A stretch of 15,024 bases of DNA from JARRNO01 sp037384885 (GTDB lineage: Bacteria > Acidobacteriota > UBA4820 > DSQY01): NCBI GenBank assembly GCA_037384885.1, contig JARRNO010000094.1:1-15024 (forward strand). The letters run 5' to 3'. Below are positions 1 through 6,498 of this stretch, in pieces (position 1 is the stretch's first letter; each line of letters begins with the position of its first letter). Position numbers and translations under genes: made by a program. Under the pieces are notes generated by a model that worked only from the letters and a program-made list of their open reading frames with translations, made no database searches and had not been told where the DNA came from.

Positions 1-8
1 GGTATGTT

Positions 9-45
9 GGCTCTTGGCCGGAGCGTAACGCGGAGGCCAAGAGCC
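9..45. repeat. 11-bp inverted repeat (hairpin) behind the transposase remnant
   Basis: GGCTCTTGGCC at 9-19 pairs perfectly with GGCCAAGAGCC at 35-45 around a 15-base loop, which itself contains the small palindrome GCGTAACGC (23-31). It lies just downstream of the minus-strand remnant's stop and could act as a transcription terminator. No U-run follows on that strand, so a repeat element or insertion-sequence scar is equally possible. Confidence 0.6.
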
Positions 46-49
46 GGGT

Positions 50-199
50 TCAGCCCATCGCCAGCATCGCATTCATCATCTCTTCCACCGTGCGGCGCAC
101 CACCTCGCTCAGATGCGACCGGATCTCTCCCTCGTCGATCTGTACGATCTTTTTCTCCCGTCCCTTGACGGGACCGCTCTTCTGCTTCACAGTGCTCAT
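50..199 (-). pseudogene. IS256-family transposase, N-terminal remnant
   Basis: A 49-residue reading frame too short to be a working transposase. Residues about 18-45 (IVQIDEGEIRSHLSEVVRRT, then VEEMMNAML) match the usual N-terminus of IS256/Mutator-type transposases, where the next residues are normally an acidic stretch like DAEAD leading into the DDE catalytic region. Here the match ends after NAML and the frame stops four residues later (AMG, then TGA), so all catalytic residues are missing. The start is well placed: AAGGAG lies a few bases upstream of the ATG. Family recognition is from memory of the conserved N-terminus. The sequence shows a truncation; whether the short peptide is made is unknown. 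It sits beside a toxin-antitoxin pair, which fits an accessory region. Confidence 0.7.
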
Positions 200-271
200 G
201 GGGCAGCTCCTTTCTTCTGTCATGTTTCCTGTGGTTCTACACCTTTAACATACCAGGGAATGAGCTGCCCC
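200..271. repeat. 10-bp inverted repeat around the remnant's leader
   Basis: GGGGCAGCTC at 200-209 is the exact reverse complement of GAGCTGCCCC at 262-271. The left arm overlaps the ribosome binding region and abuts the start codon of the transposase remnant, so in the minus-strand RNA this pairing could hide the start site. Limiting translation in this way is known for several insertion sequences; here it is inferred only from position. Confidence 0.5.
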
Positions 272-295
272 TTTTCCAAAGGAGCAGGAGTAGAT

Positions 296-324
296 TTGCG
301 CCGGCCGGAGAAGTGATGTATGAT
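296..324 (+). promoter_or_regulatory. Likely sigma70 promoter of vapBC, overlapping tandem repeats
   Basis: TTGCGC (296-301) and TATGAT (319-324) are separated by 17 bases, giving a reasonable -35/-10 pair with a start near 331, upstream of the antitoxin's ribosome binding site (GGAGAGG, 338-344). The -10 lies inside a perfect tandem repeat TGATGTA TGATGTA (314-327). Ribbon-helix-helix antitoxins usually bind such repeats and repress their own operon, so this is a plausible operator. That role is inferred. Confidence 0.5.
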
Positions 325-349
325 GTAGGTGTAAGATGGAGAGGATGAA

Positions 350-586
350 ATGCACCGCACCCAGATCATGCTTGAAGATGATCAATACATCGTGCTTCGT
401 GAGAGAGCCCGCCGCAGCAAGAAGAGCATGAGCCAGATCATTCGGGAGCTGTTGCAGCGCGAACTTGAGACCGGGCCGAAGCGCGGACGGGGAAAGAAAT
501 CGGGCCTTTCCCGGATGACCGGCATTTTGCAGGACCGCAGCTTCGGGGGCGAGGACCACGACGATGCCCTTTACGGTGGGCGCTGA
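350..586 (+). CDS. vapB: Ribbon-helix-helix antitoxin (VapB-like)
   Basis: A 78-residue protein that probably neutralises the PIN toxin encoded directly after it and represses the operon. Residues about 3-8 (RTQIML) form the short DNA-contacting strand expected of CopG/Arc-type repressors. They are followed by two predicted helices (about 11-22 and 27-38, MSQIIRELLQREL) typical of the ribbon-helix-helix fold. The tail (about 42-78) is basic then acidic and probably disordered, and would be the toxin-binding part. The start is supported by GGAGAGG five bases upstream. The stop codon TGA (584-586) shares its last base with the toxin's ATG, so the two are translationally coupled, as in most toxin-antitoxin pairs. 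The exact antitoxin subfamily is not certain. Confidence 0.8.
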   Translation: MHRTQIMLEDDQYIVLRERARRSKKSMSQIIRELLQRELETGPKRGRGKKSGLSRMTGILQDRSFGGEDHDDALYGGR

Positions 587-993
587 TGGAACGACTTTTC
601 GTCGACACCAGCGCTTGGTACGCCCTGGCCAACAAGAAGGCGGCCCGGCACAAGGAAGTGAAAAGGGCGATTGCCGAGTGGGAGGGACGTCTCTGTACGA
701 CGGACTACATCTTTGACGAACTCGTTACCCTCATACGTTACCGTGTGGGCTACGCGCCGGCCGTTGAGGTGGGGGAGGTTCTTCAAGACAGCGGCACCTG
801 CCTCTTGGTGCGCGTTGAAGACCAGGATATTCGCGACGCGTGGGATCAGTTTGTTCGAGAGAGGGATCAGCGAAACAGTTTTACCGACTGCACTTCTTTC
901 GCGGTTATGCGGCGTCTCGGACTCACAACCGCGGCCGCTCTCGATGACGATTTTGTGCGCGCCGGATTCGTCGTCGTACCCGAGTTCTTATAA
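586..993 (+). CDS. vapC: PIN-domain toxin ribonuclease (VapC-like)
   Basis: A 135-residue, full-length PIN domain protein, probably a metal-dependent endoribonuclease that cuts tRNA or other RNA when not held by its antitoxin. The acidic residues of the PIN active site are all present: Asp7 in FVDTSAW, Glu45 in YIFDELVTL, Asp101 in SFTDCTSFAVMRRLG, and Asp120-122 in AALDDDFVRAGF. The final motif, with the predicted strand GFVVVPEF, is the standard end of the family. It overlaps the antitoxin stop by one base. Nothing looks damaged, so the module should be functional. Its location beside a transposase remnant fits horizontal acquisition, but that is inference. The RNA target cannot be read from sequence. 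Confidence 0.88.
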   Translation: MERLFVDTSAWYALANKKAARHKEVKRAIAEWEGRLCTTDYIFDELVTLIRYRVGYAPAVEVGEVLQDSGTCLLVRVEDQDIRDAWDQFVRERDQRNSFTDCTSFAVMRRLGLTTAAALDDDFVRAGFVVVPEFL

Positions 994-1034
994 AGGCCCT
1001 ATGCGTTGTTGAGCCGTGCTGGTTTACGCGGTTG

Positions 1035-1052
1035 TTGTTTCGGGGGGAACAA
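1035..1052 (+). terminator. Weak hairpin downstream of vapC
   Basis: TTGTTTC (1035-1041) can pair with GGAACAA (1046-1052), with one G-U pair, around a GGGG loop about 40 bases after the toxin stop. There is no U-rich tail. The rest of 994-1185 shows no gene or clear signal. Confidence 0.25.
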
Positions 1053-1185
1053 ACGTAACGGGCGAGATAAGGCATTCCCATAAAACAAGGAGTCCCACAA
1101 TCTCCGGGATTCGCGGGAGCCATGTGGATGGCGATTGTGTGACGGCCAGTACTGTACTATATGTCAATACTCAATGGGCTGGCAG

Positions 1186-1461
1186 CTACACCCTTCCCTT
1201 GGCGCGGAGGTTGGTGAAGTTGACGATGGTGCGCTGGGCCTGGGTGAGCTTGAGGAGTTTCTGGTTGCGCTTCATGAGGGCGGTCTGGTCTTCCTGGTCG
1301 GGGACGATGCCGCGCTGGTCGCGCAGCAGCTTTTCCACTTCGAACTGGAGCTGGCGGAGTTCGTCCAAGGTGAGGCGCTTGAGCGTGGTGGGCGTGGGCA
1401 GGATGTAACCTTCCATCAGGGAATTGGCCATGGAATAAGCAGAACCGCCCATGAAAGCCAT
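1186..1461 (-). CDS. Unrecognised 91-residue protein
   Basis: I do not recognise this family. The start is supported by GGAGAGGG just upstream of the ATG at 1459-1461, although the frame stays open further upstream. Residues 1-20 are small and hydrophobic or Gly/Ser/Met-rich but do not form a convincing signal peptide. Residues about 27-50 (LKRLTLDELRQLQFEVEKLL and following) and 57-80 are charged, leucine-rich and predicted helical, consistent with a short coiled coil or helical hairpin; the C-terminus is basic. It has no cysteines. It is the last gene of the minus-strand block, after the DUF151 gene and beyond a terminator-like hairpin, so it may have its own promoter, but I see none that is convincing. 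Function unknown. Confidence 0.6.
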   Translation of the reverse strand: MAFMGGSAYSMANSLMEGYILPTPTTLKRLTLDELRQLQFEVEKLLRDQRGIVPDQEDQTALMKRNQKLLKLTQAQRTIVNFTNLRAKGRV

Positions 1462-1475
1462 ACGTCCCTCTCCAT

Positions 1476-1505
1476 CTGAAAGAACGCCGGCCGGGGCCGG
1501 CGTTC
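1476..1505 (-). terminator. GC-rich hairpin after the DUF151 gene
   Basis: GAACGCCGGCC (1482-1492) and GGCCGGCGTTC (1495-1505) form a perfect 11-bp stem. On the minus strand it is followed by UUUC, so it can serve as an intrinsic terminator for the DUF151 gene, whose stop is 45 bases upstream. The sequence between, including GGCGAA (1521-1526) with TTCGCC (1535-1540), resembles dispersed REP-like palindromes of proteobacteria, so it may also be a repeat element. Confidence 0.5.
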
Positions 1506-1549
1506 GTGTGCGACGCAATTGGCGAAACCCAGCCTTCGCCGGGACGAAA

Positions 1550-2029
1550 TCACATTTCGTAGTGGCCGAGGTCTTCCGGGTTGAGATTTTCGAGCCACTT
1601 GGAAAGCTGCTCGGCGCTTTCCTCTTTTTCCTCGGTCTGTCCGGCGCGGTCGAAGATGTCGTCGCGGACGAAGATGGGTGCGCCGACGCGGATGGCCAGG
1701 GCCACGGCGTCCGAGGGCCTGGCGTCCACCAGCAGCTCGGCCTGGTCGCGCTTGATCTGGATCTGCGCAAAGTAGGTGTTGTCCTGGAGATCGCAGATCA
1801 GGACCTTTTCGATCGGGCTCGCGAGCTGGTCGAGGATTCCGCACATGAGGTCGTGCGTCATGGGACGAGGGACCTTGACGTGCTCGAGTTGGAGCGCGAT
1901 GGCGTTGGCTTCGGCGGCGCCGATCCAGATGGGCAGGATCCTGTTGTCGGCGGTATGTTTCAGCAGCAGGATGGGCCGTTCCGTGATCGGGTCGAGGAAA
2001 ATTCCATGGATGTTTACGGGTTCGTACAT
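1550..2029 (-). CDS. DUF151 / bifunctional nuclease-like protein
   Basis: A 159-residue member of the DUF151 (BFN) family, whose plant and some bacterial members have been assigned nuclease activity; in bacteria the role is poorly defined. The family core is visible: an N-terminal strand region ending in PILLLKHTADNRILPIWIGA (about 19-38), the helix AAEANAIALQLE, the motif RPMTHDL, and the signature ARPSDAVALAIRVGAPIFV (about 102-120). The last 35 residues are an acidic, Glu/Lys-rich tail. I place the start at the ATG at 2027-2029 because GGGGAGG (2039-2045) is nine bases away. A GTG two codons earlier (2033-2035) is possible but only three bases from that site. It has its own promoter, so it need not depend on the genes upstream. 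Confidence 0.85.
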   Translation of the reverse strand: MYEPVNIHGIFLDPITERPILLLKHTADNRILPIWIGAAEANAIALQLEHVKVPRPMTHDLMCGILDQLASPIEKVLICDLQDNTYFAQIQIKRDQAELLVDARPSDAVALAIRVGAPIFVRDDIFDRAGQTEEKEESAEQLSKWLENLNPEDLGHYEM

Positions 2030-2052
2030 ACCCACGTGCCTCCCCTTGTCTG

Positions 2053-2081
2053 AATATAGGTGGATTTGGCGACCTCGTCAA
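2053..2081 (-). promoter_or_regulatory. Strong sigma70-type promoter of the DUF151 gene
   Basis: On the minus strand TTGACG (2076-2081) and TATATT (2053-2058) are separated by exactly 17 bases, each matching the consensus at five of six positions. The predicted start lies near 2046, so the leader is very short and the ribosome binding site GGGGAGG begins almost at the 5' end. It is the clearest promoter in the window and sits in the 97-base gap after holB. Confidence 0.75.
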
Positions 2082-2126
2082 GCGCGGCGGGAGGGCGGCC
2101 GGGCCGGTGCGGCTGCGGGGGCTGCG

Positions 2127-3164
2127 TCAGGGCACCAGGAAGGTGTGCTCCCACAGAAGGCGTGTGTTGACGTTGTGTGCGAGGTGCTCGGGGGCTTCGG
2201 CCAGGCGGTCGGAAAGGCGCGCCAGTCCGTCGGCGCCGCGACGGCGCGCCGCCTCGGCTAGTTCGCCGCTTTCCGGCCTTGCTGAATCCGCGCCGGAGGC
2301 GAGGCAGCGCATGCAGTCCGCCGTCAAGCGCAGGGCGGTGAGCAGAACATCCTGGGGGTCTTCCTTGGCCAGGGCCTCCGCAGCCTTGGCGGCGTCGTCC
2401 CACCTCGAGAGGTCCAGGCCGGCTTCCAGCAAGGTGATCAATCTGTCGCGGCGTTTCTGCTGGGCTTTCAGGTTGTTGTCGAAGAGCTTTCCCGGGGCTC
2501 CCGCAGCCAGGGCGAGCGCTTTGGACCGGTCCTTCGCCTTGATTCCGGACCGGGACGCCACGCTTTCCATGTCCTGGGCGGGGAGGGGATAGAAATTGAA
2601 GACCTGGCATCGGGAGCGGATGGTCGATTTAAGCCGGCCGCTGTTTCGCGCCACGAGGATGAACTGCACGCAGCGCGGCGGCTCCTCCAGGCTCTTGAGC
2701 AGGCAGTTCTGGGCCGAGGTGTTCATGAGATCGGCGGGGTCGATAATGAAAACCAGCCGGTTCCCCTCGTAGGGGGGGTATACGATGGGCTTCAGGATGT
2801 CTTCCCTGATCTGCTCGATGACGATTTCGGTTCGCATCTTGTCGGAATTTGGGCGCTTCTCCAGAGTGATGATCCGGACATCCGGGTGGAGACCCTTGAC
2901 CATCTTGCGGCAGGAGGGGCATTCACCGCAGGCCCATGGCGTGGGAGAAGCGCATTGCAGCGCCGCGGCGAGCTTCCAGGCCAGCGTGGCCTTTCCCAAG
3001 CCTTCCTGTCCGGCGAAGAGCAGCGACTGGGCGAGCATTCCCTTTTCCAGCGAACGCTGAAGCACGGCGACCTGGCGGGCATGCCCCGCGAAACCTTCCA
3101 GGGTGACCGGCCGCTCGGCCGGCAGGACGATGTCTTCCGGGTCCGCGTTGTTCCTGCGAGCCAT
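2127..3164 (-). CDS. holB: DNA polymerase III delta-prime subunit
   Basis: A 345-residue clamp-loader subunit that, with DnaX and delta, opens the beta sliding clamp during replication. It is an AAA+ protein: P-loop GQEGLGKA (52-59), four zinc-ligand cysteines C71, C79, C82 and C85 (ACGECPSC), a Walker B-like strand LVFIIDPADLM (137-147), the conserved SLEEPP (158-163), and the trans-acting SRC arginine-finger motif (184-186). The P-loop keeps the lysine but has Ala where Ser/Thr normally follows, so ATP hydrolysis is doubtful; delta-prime subunits are generally not ATPases. The C-terminal third is helical, as expected for the collar domain, but divergent. The start has a GGCGGAG site seven bases upstream. 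It lies 15 bases after mrp on the same strand, so the two are probably co-transcribed. Confidence 0.9.
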   Translation of the reverse strand: MARRNNADPEDIVLPAERPVTLEGFAGHARQVAVLQRSLEKGMLAQSLLFAGQEGLGKATLAWKLAAALQCASPTPWACGECPSCRKMVKGLHPDVRIITLEKRPNSDKMRTEIVIEQIREDILKPIVYPPYEGNRLVFIIDPADLMNTSAQNCLLKSLEEPPRCVQFILVARNSGRLKSTIRSRCQVFNFYPLPAQDMESVASRSGIKAKDRSKALALAAGAPGKLFDNNLKAQQKRRDRLITLLEAGLDLSRWDDAAKAAEALAKEDPQDVLLTALRLTADCMRCLASGADSARPESGELAEAARRRGADGLARLSDRLAEAPEHLAHNVNTRLLWEHTFLVP

Positions 3165-3179
3165 GGCGCTCCGCCTTTC

Positions 3180-4286
3180 TTATTCCGCCCCTGCCGGCAC
3201 CGGATCCTTGCCGCCGTCGCCCGGCTGAGTGGACTTGTAGGCCTGGATGCTGGATTCCTGGGCCACGCGTTCGGCCAACGAACGGAAGGAGGCCGCCACG
3301 GCCGAATCAGGAGCGGCGATCACCACGGGCCTGCCGTTATCGCCTGCGGCGCGGACGGCGGGATCGATGGGAATGCCTCCCAGGAAGGGGACGCCCATGT
3401 CCTTGGCGGTCCGCTCGCCGCCGCCCGTGGCGAAGATGTCTGTCTTTTCATTGCAGTGCGGGCAGACGAAGTAGGACATGTTTTCCACGATGCCAAGAAC
3501 GGGCACCTTGACCTTCTGGAACATGGTCAGCCCCTTGCGGGCGTCGATGAGCGCCACCTCGTTGGGCGTGGTAACGATCACCGCGCCGGAAAGCGGCACC
3601 TTCTGGGTGAGCGTGAGCTGGGCGTCGCCCGTGCCCGGCGGCAGGTCCACGACCATGTAGTCGAGGTCGGGCCACGCCACGTCGCCCAGAAGCTGCATGA
3701 GGGCCTTCATGACCATGGGGCCCCGCCAGATCAGCGGAGTGTCGGGATCGAGCAGGAAGGCGACGGACATGACGTGCACGCCGTGCTCCACGATGGGCAC
3801 GATCTTGTCGCCGGCAAGCTGTGGACGTTGTTCCACGCCCAGCATGAGACCCATGGAGGGCCCGTAGATATCCGCGTCGAGCAGGCCCACCTTGGCGCCG
3901 GTCTGGGCCAGGGCGACGGCGAGGTTGGCGGCGACGGTGGATTTGCCCACACCACCCTTGCCGGAGGCGACAGCGATGGTGTTCTTGACCTGCGGCAGCA
4001 GGTTTTCCATCACCGGCGGCTTGGCGGAGGCCTGGACGTTGGAATCGAGGATGACGTTGACCGCCGTGACATCCGGCCAGGTTTCGCGGATCACGCGTTC
4101 CACCTCGCTTTTGAAGCGGTCGCGCACGGGGCAGGCGGGCGTGGTAAGCACCAGCCGCACCTGGACCGAGCCGCCTTCTATCTCGATGTCCTGGACAAAG
4201 CCCAGGGAGACGATGTCTTTATGAAAGTCGGGATCTTCGATGACTTTGAGGGCTTCGAGAACGCCCTCTTTGGTGATTGAACTCAT
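3180..4286 (-). CDS. mrp: Mrp/ApbC iron-sulfur cluster carrier ATPase
   Basis: A 368-residue P-loop ATPase of the Mrp/Nbp35/ApbC group, which carries and transfers iron-sulfur clusters in the cytoplasm. Residues about 5-80 are a MIP18/DUF59 domain with the conserved TTPACPV motif (Cys52). The ATPase domain follows: deviant Walker A GKGGVGKST (109-117), DADIYGPS (137-144), and DLPPGTGD (214-221). The bridging cysteines of the dimer are present as CPHC (C275, C278), so it should bind a cluster. The last 30 residues are Gly/Pro/Asp-rich and probably disordered. The start has GGAGAAG three bases before the ATG, which is close. It sits 13 bases after the siroheme-synthase-like gene and 15 before holB. 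An iron-sulfur carrier next to a relative of a siroheme enzyme is suggestive but not proof of a shared pathway. Confidence 0.93.
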   Translation of the reverse strand: MSSITKEGVLEALKVIEDPDFHKDIVSLGFVQDIEIEGGSVQVRLVLTTPACPVRDRFKSEVERVIRETWPDVTAVNVILDSNVQASAKPPVMENLLPQVKNTIAVASGKGGVGKSTVAANLAVALAQTGAKVGLLDADIYGPSMGLMLGVEQRPQLAGDKIVPIVEHGVHVMSVAFLLDPDTPLIWRGPMVMKALMQLLGDVAWPDLDYMVVDLPPGTGDAQLTLTQKVPLSGAVIVTTPNEVALIDARKGLTMFQKVKVPVLGIVENMSYFVCPHCNEKTDIFATGGGERTAKDMGVPFLGGIPIDPAVRAAGDNGRPVVIAAPDSAVAASFRSLAERVAQESSIQAYKSTQPGDGGKDPVPAGAE

Positions 4287-4299
4287 GATCTTCTCCGGT

Positions 4300-4935
4300 T
4301 CAGTCGAGAGTCCGGGTGGTCGTGCCCAGAATCTTGAGCACGAGAGTCTTTGCCTCGTCGCTTCGCCCTGCCATGAGCAGGGAAAGGACCTCCGGGCTCC
4401 CGATCTGTGAAAGCGCCTTCTGGCGGAAAGAGCGGTCTTCGATGTTGCTCAAAACATCTTCCAGATCCTGCAGCAGTCTCAGCAACGCGTCGAAGAGCTG
4501 GTCTGTTCCGTCGAGAAGGGCGGTGAAAAGCGATTCCTGCCACGCGGTGCGCTCCGTGCCGCCCCAGACGGCGAGGGAGAGGGCGCGGCTCGAATACCAG
4601 CGTGGAAAATCCAGGGTGGAATGGTCAGGGTCCCGCTCGTCCCAATAAAGGTTGTCCGTGTCCTGCAGCGCATCCAGGGCCTCCTTCCGCCAGTCTTCTG
4701 GGCAGCTTTCGCCGATGAGAACGAGTGAGGAGGAGAGGAGCGTTTCCGCATCGGGGCGGCGGCGGATGGTGTGGGTGCCGTCCAGCGAGGCGAGGGATTC
4801 GTCGCCGCCGGGATCGTACAGAACGGCGGGCCATCCGGCGGTCCTCAGGTTCTGGAGGATGGAGACCAGCCTGGGGCTGCGTCCCAGCACGCGCGCGGGT
4901 TTGTCGTGCGAGGGGGCGAGCAGGAGCGGCAGCAT
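4300..4935 (-). CDS. Degenerate siroheme synthase-like (CysG N-terminal/Met8-type) protein
   Basis: A 211-residue protein whose layout follows precorrin-2 dehydrogenase/sirohydrochlorin ferrochelatase: an opening LPLLL strand, an RVLG segment where the dinucleotide-binding loop should be (17-19), then a helix and LRTAGWPAVLYDP. A strand LYWDERDPDHSTLDFP (about 96-111) stands where family members have VNVVDDP and a PA segment. Next comes ALSLAVWGGTERTAWQESL (117-135), matching the LTIAISTGGKSPALAR region, and a C-terminal RQKALSQIGSPEVLSLLMAG resembling the dimerisation helix. The normal GxGxxG NAD-binding glycines are not visible (LGRSPRLVS instead), so dehydrogenase activity is doubtful. The alignment is by eye. 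The start has GGAGGG eight bases upstream, inside the last codons of glyA; only one base separates the two genes. It may be a specialised or non-catalytic paralogue. Confidence 0.5.
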   Translation of the reverse strand: MLPLLLAPSHDKPARVLGRSPRLVSILQNLRTAGWPAVLYDPGGDESLASLDGTHTIRRRPDAETLLSSSLVLIGESCPEDWRKEALDALQDTDNLYWDERDPDHSTLDFPRWYSSRALSLAVWGGTERTAWQESLFTALLDGTDQLFDALLRLLQDLEDVLSNIEDRSFRQKALSQIGSPEVLSLLMAGRSDEAKTLVLKILGTTTRTLD

Positions 4936-4936
4936 T

Positions 4937-6172
4937 TCAGAATCCCTCCGGGATCGATCCGACGAGATGGGCGTAAAGCGGGAACCGGTCGCAGAGGGCG
5001 GCCACTTCTTTGCGGATTGCGGCGAGGGCGGCTTCGTCCTCCGGTTGGTTCAGCGCGCGGTCCATCCAGAGAGCGATCTGCTTCATCTCGCCTTCCTTCA
5101 TGCCGCGGGTGGTGATGGCGGGGGTGCCGACCCGGATGCCGCTGGCGATGAAGGGCTTCTGAGTATCGAAAGGAATGGTGTTCTTGTTGACGGTCACGCC
5201 GGCCTTGTCGAGGGCTTCCTCGGCCTTTTTTCCGGTGAGTTCACGCGAAAAGACGTCCACGAGCAGGAGGTGGTTGTCCGTCCCGCCGGAGACGATGCGC
5301 CAGCCGGCCTCTGCCAGGCCTTCGGCGAGTGTTTTGGCGTTGTCCACCACCTGCTGGGAGTAGGCCTTGAATTCGGGCGTGGCGGCCTCGCGCAGCGCCA
5401 CGGCCTTTGCGGCGATGATGTGGACGAGCGGCCCGCCCTGGATGCCCGGGAAGACCGTGCGGTTCAGGTCCTTGGCGAATTCCTCCTTGCAGAGGATCAG
5501 GCCGGCCCGGGGACCGCGCAGGGTCTTATGGGTGGTGGTGGTGACGAAGTGGGCGTAGGGGACCGGGCTGGGATGGACGCCGGCGGCCACAAGCCCGGCG
5601 ATGTGGGCCATGTCCACCATGACGAGGACGCCGTGACGGTTGGCCATCTCCCAGATCTTCGGAAAATCGATGATGCGGGGATAGGCGCTGGCGCCCACCA
5701 CCACGAGCTTGGGATGGTGCTCCTTCATCAGCTCTTCGAGCCGGTCGTAGTCGATGGTTTCCGTGTCTTTCCGGACCCCATACGGGATGAACTCATAGAG
5801 CTTGCCCGAGAAGGACAGCGGGTGGCCGTGGGTGAGGTGGCCGCCGTGGCTCAGGTCCATGCCGAGAACCTTGTCGCCCGGCTGAAGCACGGTCATGTAG
5901 ACGCCCATATTGGCCTGGGACCCCGAATGGGGCTGGACGTTGGCGTGGTCGGCGCCGAAGAGGCTCTTGGCGCGCTCGATGGCCAGCTCCTCCACCACGT
6001 CCGTGTGGACGCAGCCGCCGTAGTAGCGCTTGTGCGGGTAGCCTTCGGCGTACTTGTTGGTGAAGACGCTTCCCGCCGCTTCCAGGACCGCTTCCGAGAC
6101 GAAGTTTTCGCTGGCGATCATTTCAAGGTGGTCGTGCTGGCGGCGGATTTCAGCCGCGACAGCGGAGGCCAC
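4937..6172 (-). CDS. glyA: Serine hydroxymethyltransferase
   Basis: A PLP enzyme that interconverts serine and glycine while loading one-carbon units on tetrahydrofolate. It spans 411 residues from the GTG at 6170-6172 and has all family landmarks: MIASENFVS (18-26), KRYYGGC (48-54), HSGSQAN (82-88), SHGGHLTHG (108-116), VDMAHIAGL (186-194), and the PLP lysine K216 in TTTTHKTLRGPRAG. The start is the odd part. Codons just upstream of the GTG read ESDPEV, which is conserved sequence in this family, yet that frame has no start codon before a stop. An ATG at 6189-6191 is out of frame by one base and would read MESDPEV if the GGG run (6187-6189) were GG. Either the GTG is used or the 5' end is frameshifted. 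It is probably the first gene of the operon. Confidence 0.95.
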   Translation of the reverse strand: MASAVAAEIRRQHDHLEMIASENFVSEAVLEAAGSVFTNKYAEGYPHKRYYGGCVHTDVVEELAIERAKSLFGADHANVQPHSGSQANMGVYMTVLQPGDKVLGMDLSHGGHLTHGHPLSFSGKLYEFIPYGVRKDTETIDYDRLEELMKEHHPKLVVVGASAYPRIIDFPKIWEMANRHGVLVMVDMAHIAGLVAAGVHPSPVPYAHFVTTTTHKTLRGPRAGLILCKEEFAKDLNRTVFPGIQGGPLVHIIAAKAVALREAATPEFKAYSQQVVDNAKTLAEGLAEAGWRIVSGGTDNHLLLVDVFSRELTGKKAEEALDKAGVTVNKNTIPFDTQKPFIASGIRVGTPAITTRGMKEGEMKQIALWMDRALNQPEDEAALAAIRKEVAALCDRFPLYAHLVGSIPEGF

Positions 6173-6231
6173 TTCCGGATCCGACTCCCATAAGCTCTCG
6201 CGGCTTTTTCCGGCGGCCGGGGGATTTCCTC

Positions 6232-6250
6232 AAGCGCCGCAGCGGCGCTT
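6232..6250. repeat. Perfect 9-bp palindrome upstream of glyA
   Basis: AAGCGCCGC (6232-6240) and GCGGCGCTT (6242-6250) are exact complements around a single A. It sits about 40 bases upstream of the out-of-frame glyA ATG and would fall in the glyA leader or promoter. With a one-base centre it is better as a DNA cruciform or protein site than as an RNA hairpin. Confidence 0.7.
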
Positions 6251-6302
6251 CTTATCAAGCGTTCAGGATACCAATGCGCGTGCGAAAAGGAAAGAGCGGG
6301 GC

Positions 6303-6324
6303 AAGCGCGGCAATAGCCGCGCTT
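6303..6324. repeat. Perfect 9-bp inverted repeat, AATA loop
   Basis: AAGCGCGGC (6303-6311) and GCCGCGCTT (6316-6324) flank AATA. It shares the AAGCGC...GCGCTT outline of the palindrome 50 bases away, so the two probably belong to one repeat class. Confidence 0.7.
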
Positions 6325-6365
6325 AGTGAAGAGTAAAGAGTGAGGAAGCAAGGAGGTGAAGAAGT

Positions 6366-6380
6366 GGCCGCTTAGCGGCC
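6366..6380. repeat. Perfect 7-bp palindrome
   Basis: GGCCGCT (6366-6372) and AGCGGCC (6374-6380) pair exactly around one T, embedded in purine-rich sequence. Confidence 0.6.
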
Positions 6381-6498
6381 GGGGAAAGGGGAGAGGTTAG
6401 AGGGAAGACGTCCGAGGATGCGCTGGCACGCCGATGGCCGCACAGCGGCTATTATTCACAGGGAGGATGGGAGGACGGGAGGCTTTGAGAAAGGTAAA

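Noticed and set aside
1147..1170. Minus-strand TTGACA near GTACTGTAC as a promoter
   Set aside because: No acceptable -10 box lies 16-18 bases downstream and no gene on that strand follows within the window.
1016..1479. Plus-strand frames across the vapC to 91-residue gene gap
   Set aside because: They overlap the minus-strand 91-residue gene, which has a good ribosome binding site, and their translations are low-complexity.
2886..4280. Long plus-strand open frame opposite mrp/apbC
   Set aside because: It is the exact antisense of a gene with full motif support, and its translation is His/Gly/Asp-rich with no recognisable domain, as expected from high GC.
4652..6193. Plus-strand open frame of over 500 codons opposite glyA
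   Set aside because: Antisense shadow of serine hydroxymethyltransferase; no motif, no ribosome binding site, His/Gly/Val-rich composition.
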